Part shown: piece after piece, positions 11,201 to 22,588 of the stretch
Layout of the letters: each line of letters starts with the position of its first letter
How positions within the stretch are numbered: the stretch's first letter is position 1
NCBI GenBank assembly: GCA_047967505.1
Contig: CM106538.1
DNA from: Dipteris shenzhenensis
Lineage: Eukaryota; Polypodiophyta; Polypodiopsida; Gleicheniales
Length of the DNA: 64,000 nucleotides
Reading direction: 5' to 3' (one strand)
The notes under the pieces: model-generated
What the model saw: the letters and a program-made list of their open reading frames with translations, nothing else
Databases searched by the model: none
What the model was told of the DNA's origin: nothing
Made by a program: the position numbers and the translations under genes

Positions 11201-14200
11201 GAGCACGCGAGGGTCAAAGTGCCTAATATTGCTAATTATAGACCGGAGAAGTACGCTGGTTGGATGACAAAGCGCAGTTCTGATGTGATTGAGGTTTGGT
11301 TACACGAGTGGGAAGAAGCCTTCGCCATTTGTGAAATTAGATCTGATCTAAAGAAAATCCTGGAGGCCACTCACCTGTTTATTGAGGCAGTGGATAGATG
11401 GTGGATAAAGCAACAGAAGAATCAAGTTGCTCCTACCACCTGGGAAGGGTTTAAAGCTGAATTTAAGAAACACTTTCTTCCACTTGAGCTTGGGATGCTT
11501 ACAGAAATCTTCGTCAGAGGAGTCTGTCGGTGGCAGAGTACACTGACAAATTCAGGGAATGTGTCATGAAAATAACAGACCCTCTCCCTATGTCGGTTCA
11601 GTTAAAAGACTATATCTATGGACTGAACGACAAGATCAAAATGGAAGTTCGGGCTAAATATGTGACGACATTAGATGAATCTATTGCAGTAGCCCTGAAC
11701 TATGAGGATGCCAGAGGCAGACCTAGTGGATTTGTGCAACAAGGACTCAGTATGAGTACCCGAAAAAAGGGGGATTTCAGAGGAAATGGACTTCAAAGAC
11801 AAGTGTCTCGCAGCCAAGTGGCCAAACCAAGCAGGTGAAGCCGGTTGAGGGACCAGCAAAAACAAGTACCACCGTTAGGGTGAAAAGGAAAATAACTCCA
11901 ATGGCAGCCCGGGCTTGGTCAAAGTCCTCGTTGACCCCTGAACAAAAAGAAAAAGCTAGAAAAGAAGGATTGTGCTTCGGCTTCCTTCAGTGACATCAGT
12001 GGAAAGATTATCCACTGAATAAAGACCGTCGCACGGCTAATATGATAATATCTGAATGCGACGTGGAAATGCAGGAGAGTCCCAATGCGGAACATATGCA
12101 AATGCAATTGGCGGGACCTTCTCTGAGGTTAGTACCTGTGTTGTTGAGTGTGTCTGTTACTAAGTTAGTAAGCGGTGCACCTGATAACATCCTTTCTAAG
12201 CCCGCAGCAACGGGGTATACGGTTTTTGATGAGCCCAAGTTGATTAAAATGAAAGGGCAAGTAGCCAGTCATGATGTGATTGTGTTGTTTGACTCAGCGT
12301 CAACACACAATGTAATCAACTCGAAGCTTATTAAGAGGCTCAAGTTGAAAACCAGTCCGTCTGACTATGCTTATACAGTCAGGATGGCGGACGGAAGTTC
12401 AACTGAAGTATGGGACCAGAGGGTCACCCAGTTGGAACTTCGAATTCAGGACTATGTTGAGAAGCTGGACTTTGAATTGACCAGACTTGCTCATGCAGAT
12501 ATAGCCCTAGGCATGGCTTGGCATTTTCGGAAAAATCCAGCCATTGATTGGAAGAAGCATATTTACCAGTTCAAGATGAACGGGGTAGAAGATGTTTTGC
12601 GAGGTGAGAAGGATTTACCTCGAGGACCACTGATTTCAGCCATGGAAATTCGGAGGACTCCGAAAGAGTTTCTGTGTCTGTGTATAGCATCGGTAGAGTC
12701 GATTGATGATGCATCGACTAGTACTGAGGCTACCCAAGATGGGAAGATGGCCGAGTTGGATAAACAGATATCAGAGAAGTTCTCTGAATGTTTTAGGGAT
12801 GAACTACCTTATGGGTTACCTCCAGAGCGGAAAGTTCAGCATAAAATTGAACTGATCCCGGGAGAAGAAACCTGTAAATAGACCTCCCTATAGAATGAGT
12901 TTTACTGAAGAGGCGGAGGTGCGTAGACAACTGGAAGAATACCTCAAGTTGGGGCAGATTCAACCAAGTTTCTCACCTTTTGCTTCGTCAGTGATATTAA
13001 AGAAGAAAAAGGATGATACGTTTCGCCTCTGTATAGATTACAGAGCATTGAATAATATCACTGTTAAGCACAGGTATCCGATGGCTCGGATTGATGATTT
13101 GCTAGATGCATTACATGGAGCCATGATTGTCAGCAAGATAGATCTTAAGTGTGGCTACCATCAGATCTGGATTAGAGCCGAGGATGTGCATAAAACCACT
13201 TTCAGAGGCAGGTTTGGTCATTACGAGTTTTTGGTAATGCCCTTTGGACCTACCAATGCTCCAGCGACATTTGTCATGCTTATGAACGATTTGCTACATC
13301 CGTATATCGGAAAGTTTGTAGTACATTTTATTGACGATATTCTGATATTCAGTAAAAGTATTACTGAGCATCGTGAACACTTAAGAATAGTGTTCAGTAC
13401 TTTGAGGAAAGCCAGTCTTTATGTCAATAAAAAGAAAACTATACTGTGTATGGTTAGGCTTGATTATTTAGGATTCATAATTACTCCACAGGGGCTTAGA
13501 AATGGATCCGAAGAAAGTGGCTGCGATACTAACTTGGCCAATCCCTCAGAGTCTGACCGCGTTGCGATCATTCTTGGGATTTGTCCAGTTTTATAGAAGG
13601 CATATCAAAGGATATTCTGGAATAGTATCGCCATTGATTGATCTGACCTCAGATAGAGTACCTTTTATTTGGAGACAGAATCAACAAGAAAGTTTTAACA
13701 TCATAAAACAAGCTGTGGTCATAGGACCGGTGTTAAAAATAGTTGATCCCCAGAAATCTTTGTTCCTAGAAACCGATGCAAGTGGCATTGTGGTAGGAGT
13801 AGTCCTCCTTCAAGAGGGAAGGCCAGTAGCCTTTGAAAGCAAGAAGCTTTCTTCCTCTTAAAGGAATTGGCCAACTCATGAATTGGAGTTGTATGCTGTT
13901 ATCCATGCTTTGAAAACATGGAGGCATTATTTGTATGGTTCAGAGTTTTATGTGGATGTGGATCATGATACTCTGAAACATTTCTGTAAATAGCCTGACT
14001 TGAGGGGCCGCCAAGCTAGGTGGGCAGAGCTCATGCAGGAGTTTAATCTAACGATTCGGTACCGAAGAGGAAAAGATAATAAGGTGGCTGATGGGTTGTC
14101 TCGCATTATGCACAACCTGAGTTTCACGGTATTAGAGAGTGCTCTAATGATCGAGATCAGAGAAACTCAAAAGATGGACGAGTTTGTCCAGAGCTTACGG

Positions 14201-17200
14201 CCTAAGGCTCATGTGTTAAAACCCGGGGAAAATGAAAAGGATGACCTGGCATCCAGAAAAGGCCAAACTTATGCAAGATATACCATAAGGGATGGTATGC
14301 TAGTTAGAAATGGCAAGGTTGTAGTACCTAGTCAGAATGATCTCAGGCAGAGAGTCATTCGACAGTGCCATGATATCCGATGTGCGGGGCACCCGGGAGT
14401 CGAGAAAACATATGATCTCGTGAAGCGAGATTTCTTTTAGCCAAAGATGAAAAAGCATATTCATGAATATGTGACACGGTGTTTCTCGTGTCAAGTAAGT
14501 AAGGTCGAGCGGGTGAAGCCACCCGGACTTTTACAGCCCTTGGAAGTACCACTAAGCAAGTGGGAGAGCATTTCCATGGATTTTATTGTAGGGCTGCCTG
14601 CGACACAAGGAGGGTATGATTCTATCGTTGTGATGGTTGATCGTATAACCAAGATGGCTCACTTCATTCCGACTAGGGAGTCTGTTAGTGCCCCGCAAGT
14701 GGCGGATTTGTTTATTAGACATATATTTCGTCTGCATGGATTGCCTAGATCCATAGTGTCAGACAGAGATGTCAGATTTACCGGTCATTTTTGGACGGCG
14801 GTATTTGAGACACTAAGGACTGAGTTGGGAATGAGTAGTGGGGATCATCTTGAGACAGATGGTCAAACGAAGAGAGTCAACCAGACTTTAGAGGATATGC
14901 TGAGAGCATATGTGTCATTGAGGCAACATACGTGGGACAAGTGGTTGCCATTGTTGGAGTTTGCCTACAATGATAGAAAACATTCATCTACCGTGTTCAG
15001 TCCGTTTGAGCTGAACTATGGTTATAGACCAACTAATCCAACTATAGTTGGAGTACCTCAGAAAGTGCCTAGTGCCGCGAACTTTGTGGTTCAGATGTGG
15101 GAGATGCTAGCACTTGCGAGAGCTAATATCCGCCAGGCTATGGATAGTAGAGCCAAGGTGTATGCGGATGAGAGCCGGATGAGAGCCGGTCTATAAGAGT
15201 ATTTAAGGAAGGAGAAAAAGTTTTTCTGAGAGTTCCTTCGCACTCAAAGTCGTTGACTTTAGGAGAGTGTGCTAAGTTATCACCTCGATACTGTGGGCCG
15301 TGGTTAAGTCTGAAAAGAATAGGCAAGGTAGCCTATAAATTAGAATTGCCACCGGGGTGTAAGGTGCACCCAGTGTTTCATGTTTCTCGTTTAAAGAAAT
15401 TTTTGCATATTGGTGACTCACTAATCGAAGGTGTGGTTTTGTTTCAGGAGGTAGAGGATAATGCAAGACGCAAACCAACAAGAATCCTGGACCGGGGAAC
15501 AATGCAAATACGAAATCGGAAGATACCCACGGTGTTGGTTGCATGGCATGGTCAGCCTCTATCGGAAGCTACCTGGGAATCCATATACCAGTTACGGAGA
15601 GTGTTCCCAGATTTCATCATCGAGGACGCTGATGCTTGAAGAGGGAAGGAATGTTATGCTCTAGCCGAGATAGCATGACCTCGGAAAGATCGGTGGGCAT
15701 TTTCTCTTAGATGACCGACTTTTGTAATATTTAATGTGCGTAAATAAAATGGTCAAGAGAAGTAACTGCCAAGGTCCTAGGTGAGGGTGAAATGGCATTA
15801 ACTAGGTGGTTCTGAGTGCTAAGGCCTAGGTGCACCTAAATGTGCAATAATGCCAAGGGGCAAATGGTTTTAATGTGTCCCAAGAGAGGGGTAAATGGTG
15901 CACCAAGTGAAAAAGGCTAAAATGATGACATGTGGCAAGGGGGAACCATCTAGGGAGATGAGGGTCTTGTGGATATGCATGGAAAAAAACGAAATACGTA
16001 TCTATTGAAAATTGCGATCCACGAGAGTATGGCTGGGAGGAACAATTGAGATGCCATCGCCCGTGATCTAAAAGAGAGTCAGAATAGAGAATGTGTCATG
16101 CAAGATATGCAGTGTGGCTGTAAATGACGTGGATGTTAAGCTAGTCATGGTTTATTGCCCTGTAGTTAATTGAAGGCCCGTTTCAGTGGTTCTATTGCTG
16201 GGATAGTCACGATCTTCCTACAGAGGTGAGCCCTGAGGAAAGCTCCCATTGCATCTTTGTTACAGCCATATCAATAGCAAGCATGTCACACCGTGAGAGG
16301 TCCTTGATTATCTCAAAGCAAGAGGAAGATAGGCGGTGAGATAGCTTTGAGGAGCAGCACAACACCAGTGAGGGTGAAGAAGAACAGAATGATGAGGGAT
16401 AGCATGTTCTTTTGGGGCATGCCATTGAGGTATCCCAAGATGAAGCTGATGAAGCAGAAGAACTAGATGCAAACGCCCTCTTCAAGATTAAATTTGGTAA
16501 GTGCAATGGGCACTTTGACACAGTTAACCCAGAATTTGGCTGAGATACTGGATGCCCCTCCCCTGAGCAAAAAGGCAGCCAAGAAGTGCAGAAAGCAAAG
16601 GCTAGGCATAATGATGCACCTCCAAGTGGACAGCCACCCGTGACTCCACCTGTAATGCCCTCCGTTGCTATGGGAATGCTCCACAAAGCAACAATTTTCA
16701 GTCAGCAAATGCCAACATAATGTATCTAAACATAGGGATGCAGCTTGGAATGCAGATGGGGATGCCGGGACTGCTTAGTGGTTCCGCGAATATGCCACAG
16801 ATGCAGGGAATGGGACCTGGAATGGTCAATCCAGCTATGGGAGTTGGCAGTAATGCATAGAGCTTGGGCCAGATGATGCCATCTCCTTATTTGCAGCCAC
16901 CTGTGTATGACAACATTGCACCCAAGGGCAAATTGAAAGACTACAAAGAGGCTGGGGCTGCTGTAAAGTTTGAGACATTCAATGCGACTCAGGACAGATT
17001 GAAAGCATTGACTTTTGTGCAACAATTTGACGCTGCCTATGCCGGTGGGAACTTCACGGAGTCATCAAAGGTTAGGAAGGCAGCCACATTTCTCAAGGGC
17101 AATGCACTTCAAGGGTGGACCAATTTGCTTTTGCAGGGTAAAGCCCCTAACACTTGGGTTGAGTTCACACAAGTTTTCTCATCTGCTTGGCTCACCACCA

Positions 17201-20200
17201 CTTTTGAAGTATAAGTTCCGCGAAAATGTAAGAACCTCGAAGAGTACAATAAAAAGTTTTGGGAAGCCTTGCTGCCCGTGAGCTCTTACAAGCGTGTGGA
17301 GCTGTCCGAACAGATCGAGATATATTGTTGTGGGCTGCCAAAGGAAATTTGGGACTACTGCACCAAAACCAAAGTCTCCAATATGTCCCAACTGATAGAA
17401 AATGCCACGACTGCTTATGCCCTCTTGCAGGGGAAAACTTTGGGCTTCAAGGGCAGCCACCAGGAAGCACAAAAGTTTAGGGGCAGCAAGCAGGGAGGCC
17501 ATAAGCTTTTCAGAAGATTTGAACAGCCTGTCAAGTCTAGATCAGACCGCTCTATTCTTCTTTGATCTAGGCGTTAGAGCCAATTTTATATTGCTAGAGC
17601 TGGCTGGAAAATTGGGCATAAGGGCAGAAGAGATGGGGCCACTATGTGACGCAAATATGGCTTGCCCAGGGCAGAGTGAGTCGGTTACACCGATCATTGG
17701 GAAGCTCCGCATGCACATTTTGAGCTACATCTACACTGAGGAGTTCTACATTATGCCGCTGAATGGGTGTGATGTTTTGCTTGGTATACCTTGGCACCAC
17801 ATGAAGGGAGCAGTTTTGGACGCAAGAAACATAAGTCTAACTTTGGCTCACCGAGGGAAGACTTATGGCTTGGATGCTACACTGAAGGGAGAATCTATTC
17901 TAGTTGTATTGGCTTCGGCCATTTCAAATGTAATGAAAAAGCATCTTTGTGCATACTTGGTTTTTGCAAGTGAAAAACAGCAAGCAAAAGAAAATTCTGA
18001 CTTTTCTAAGCTGGATAAATAGAGGACAGATTTCCTTTTTCGGTCTTGCAAATGTTTTTCTGACTCCCTACCATAGGAATTACCCACAGAATTCCGTGAG
18101 GAACATGCCATAGATGTAATTCCAAGTAGGAGCCCGCCAACAAGTCTCCTAATAATGTTAGTGCAGCCCAGCAGAAGGAGATAATGAATCAAGTAAAGGA
18201 TCTCTTGGAGAAGGGGCTAACTCAGCTCAGCTCCTCGCCCTTTTGTTTCCCAATCTTGCTTATGCAAAAGAAGGATGGCTCGTGGAGGATGTGCATAGAT
18301 TATAGGGCTTTGAATAAGATAACCATTAAGAATAGATCCCCGATACCAAGGATTGATGATATCTTGGATAGGTTAGAGGGGTCTGCAATGTTCAGCCGGA
18401 TAGATTTGAAAAGTGGCTACCATTAGATCAAGATACAACTTGAGGATGTGCAGAAGATAAGTTTCAGGACCACATTTGGCTTGTATGAATTTCTCGTGAT
18501 GCCATTTGGGTTGACTAATGCACCTGCCACCTTCGATCGGATGATGGACAGAATCTTTAGAGAGCACAGAGCTTTTGTCGGGACATTCTTTGATGACATC
18601 ATAGTGCTCTCTAGGAACGAGGCAGAGCACAACGAAATCCACTTTTTGGGGCACATAATATCTAAGGAAGGAGTCAGGGTGGTTCCTGTCAAAGTGAAAG
18701 CCATACGGAATTGGCCACCGTTGAAAAACATCCATGAAATACGGAGCTTTCTTGGCTTATGCTCGTACTACAAGCGGTTCCGCATGCCCTATAGAAGAAA
18801 GGAGTGTCTTTCAGATGAGGTACTAAGGAAATTGCATCTTTCGCAGAGCTTAAGGAGAAGCTATGCTTTGATCCCGTCATAATCTTGCCAGACTTACGCA
18901 AGCCCTTTGCTTTCGAGTGGGAACAACATAGGAGGAGTACTTATGCAGGACGGTAGAGTGGTTGCGCATGAGAGCAATGTGCTCACCGATGCTGAGATGA
19001 ATTTTGGGATAAACAAATGGCAGCTATCATACATGCTCTTTTTACTTGGAAGCATTACCTCTTAGGGGCCTATTTTTATGTCCAGATGGATCACCAATCC
19101 TTGAGGTATTGAAGATGAGTCAGTCCAAGTACATTGGGCAGCTCTAACACCGCTTCTAGTTTGAGGATTGTACTTCTACACCATTGGAGCATGGCTTATG
19201 TTTCTCCTCAAAAGATGGGTGTGGCCCATTTGATGCCACCCTTTATATCAACAGGCTATGGGCTGCCTCATTTATTTATGTTATACTCGCCTTGATCCCT
19301 CTCCTAGTTGAGCAGATACATGCACAAGCCCAGCACATAGCATTGGCAAGCAGTGAAGTGGGTCTTTCGTTACTTGAAGGTCACACAAAATTTGGGACTG
19401 TTCTATGGTGCTGCGTCTCCACTGGTCTTGCATGCTTTCACGGACAGTGGCTGGGCAAGTTGTTATGACACGAGAGTGTCCCGCAGTGGCAATTGTTTCA
19501 TGCTTGGATCTTCATGCATCTCATGGTTCAACAAGAAGTAGCCTACAATTGCTACTTCTAGTTGTGAAGCTGAGTACAAAGTACCTTTCACAGCTACAAT
19601 AGAGTGTGTATGGCTCCGCAAGTTGCTAGCAGATCTTGACATCAGCTAGCCAGCTTCTATGAGCAGCTACTCTGACAGCCAGAGTGCTTTGGTGGTTGCG
19701 CATAACCGAGTGTTTTATGTGCTACAAAGCACATCGAAGTTCATTATCATTATGTTTGAGAGCGAATGTTAGCTGGAGACATATAGTTGTCCTATGTTCC
19801 CACGGAGGATATTTTATTACGTGATGATGATCTTCGTCTACTATCAAGGTTGCTATATCCATCTTGGACGAACATGTGCAACCAAGATTCCAGGTATTCC
19901 TGAGATGTTTTCAGGATACTTCAGCCATTCCATGGAGGAGGGTTTGTTTAGCCTTGGTATGTGCCTTGTAGGTTAGGTCAACTCATAGAGTTGACTTCAT
20001 TGGTCAACCATATGGTTGACTTGGGGGCGATATAGGCCACCCCTTTGTACTTTCTCATTATCCATTTGCAAGTACTCACGTTTGCTTAAGCTTGTTGTTT
20101 GCTCCCTTGCACTCCACTCCCATTCCATTGCTTCCAACATCTAACAAAGAAGGCCCACAAATGATGGAGCAAGTGCCAAAATGTAGGTCCCACAAAAAAT

Positions 20201-22541
20201 AAAAGCAACAAGAAGATGGCACCATTAAGGAGGGATGCACGGGGTTCTAAAAAGATCATAAAAGCTGCCCCAAGGTGGGCTAAAAGGAGGAAAGCTCAGC
20301 TTTTGTAAAAGTAGCTTTAGAAAACCAGGTCTATAGGCTAAGTCTATAAAGAAGAGCAGGTCTATAGGCCAAGTCTATAAAGCAGGTCTATTTTCCAAGT
20401 CTATAAAAGAAGAGCCGGTCTATAGGCCAAGTTTTTGTAAAAGTAGTTTTAGAAAAGCAGGTCTATAGGCCATGTCTATAAAAGAAGAGCGTCAATGCTC
20501 CTAGATTCATTCAAGAGTTACTTAGCTTCATGCTCTTGTGAGAGCCAGTTGTACAATGCTATTTTCTATTGCAACAAAGACCTTCGGGGAGGTCCAACCC
20601 TTATTTCTGGTAGTGTATTGTCTTCTTCCTTCCTTCTCCCAGCTCTCTTCTTTTGCTGCGAATTCCTTCTATAGCTCCCCCACATCTTCAGGCTGAATTG
20701 TGATTTATTCCAGCACCTGAGGTCCTTGTCTCTTTGCACGTATGGGTGTCCAAAGTGAGAGAGAGCTTGCTGCGATTTGTTTCCAGGGACCAGGAGTCCT
20801 GCTCTTGCTGCGATTCGGATTCCCAAGCCTTCCAGGTGCTCCAGGTTTGCTATGAACTGATCCAGGGAGCTAGAACCTGGCTGTAAATTGCCTCAGTACA
20901 TAGGGCATCTAAAAGCAAAATGCTCCTCTAACTCAATCCCCTATTGATCATATAAAGTGCAGATGTGATTCTCCCTAAAGCTAGTAACATAAAAAACGCT
21001 GGAGGGCTACAACATGAACTAGGGGGCAAAATTGCATGTTGCAAGGGTGATCAATCCTATGATGACCTACAAAAGATGAGATTACCTTTAGAAAAGATCT
21101 CTCTCTCTTGAAGAAATGTTTGATACTTATTTCCACATTTATCAATTTTGTGAGACAAAGACTTGCTCAAATGCAGCTTTATTTGCAAGGAAAAGCTTTT
21201 ATGAGGTGTTTGATTTGGATCCTAAGCCAACTGTATAAGCTGATTTGAAGCAGCAACTACGTGAAGTTTTGGTCCTAGTTGATCTTTTTGAGAACTACAA
21301 TAAGTTACGTAGTCCTACAGCCTTCTTAGGCCCAAGCAAAGGTCTCACTTCCTCCTATACTCTCAACGCATAGTTGGTGTGATGAAACACTGAGCTGTTT
21401 GATGGAAATCCTCAAAAGGGGGAGGTGGATCCGTGTGGAGCCTAGTGGATCGATGAATCCCTCCTTTGATATCCGTTAGCAGTGATTATTGTAGAAACTG
21501 AGATTCATAGGAAGCTTGCTAGGGGCTAACCAGGTTGTGAATGTGTAACTATAAGAGATCGTCCCAGATACCTTGGTAAGCCTCGTAGTGAGTGGAAGAG
21601 ATGGGGTCTCAAGGCTATAGTAAAAGGCGGCAATGTGTCCATATGGAGTCCCAAGCTCTCAAACCATCTGTGTGTACATGCATACCAACAATCCTGATCA
21701 CCCTTATCTGCTAATGTCAGGGATGAGGATAGGGCCAGCTATGGTAACCCGTGTTGGCTTGAGGTCGAGGAGCCATAGTCCCGATCTCGGTAAAGGTATC
21801 TTTTTGAATGCTGTGTCGAGCTGTATGAGAATGCCTCAAACTTAGCCAAATTGATCTGGTGTTGGTCTAACGGCTTACCATGGATCATTTGTGACAATAG
21901 GAGAATGTGGAGCCTCTCCACTCGAGCCCAGTCTATCGTCGGTCGATCAGGCCCCCAAGGTCTGCCATACATGCGTGTTGGGAGGATCAAGGAACCAAAG
22001 AGACGAGACTTGGACCGGGCATCTTGGAAATGAGAGTGAAAGCACCGCCACTCAAGTCTAGCGAGTGTGGCATATTCCGTGCTTAGTTTGGCCTACATTG
22101 TTGGTTGCATCATGAAAATTGGGCTAGAGAAAAGAACCCCCAAGGATGCAATGACCTCCATTGGTAATCCGTCTAGTGTGAATTGCTCTCTATGCATGAC
22201 TGCCCGTGATGTGTAAAAGCTCATAACCTTGGTTTTACCAAGATTGACCTTCTGATCATGAGTCGCAAAAAGTATGGGCTGCATCCAGGTGTTTGCTACA
22301 GTCCCTCAACTGAAGAGGAGAGTAGGGCCACATCGTCTACATAAAGGAGAATCTGAAGAAAGGAACCGGCAAGAGAATAGCTTGTCCCCTAGTGTCTCGA
22401 TGAAGGTCTCAAGCTCATCAATGTATAGGCCAAACAAGCAAGAGAGAGAAAGGAAGTGAATTAATGTCTTGTGAAGATCTAAAGATCTATGGGACAAACA
22501 AGATGAAGTTAAACATACTAATCTCTTGTAGGGAGGGAGCT

Positions 22542-22588
<47 letters not shown>

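Larger units (their letters stand above)
9779..16098 (+). mobile_element. Gypsy-1: full-length chromodomain Ty3/gypsy retrotransposon, coding region disrupted
   Basis: A 6,320-bp element has two 447-bp LTRs, a tRNA primer-binding site, gag, protease, reverse transcriptase, RNase H, integrase, a chromo-like C-terminus and a polypurine tract, in the chromovirus order. It is flanked by the 5-bp duplication TGCAA (9774-9778 and 16099-16103). The LTRs differ at six sites (about 1.3%), so insertion is recent on an evolutionary scale. Even so, the coding region has several frameshifts and stops, so this copy cannot make a full polyprotein. It lies in sense orientation in ISA1 intron 1. Confidence 0.93.
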
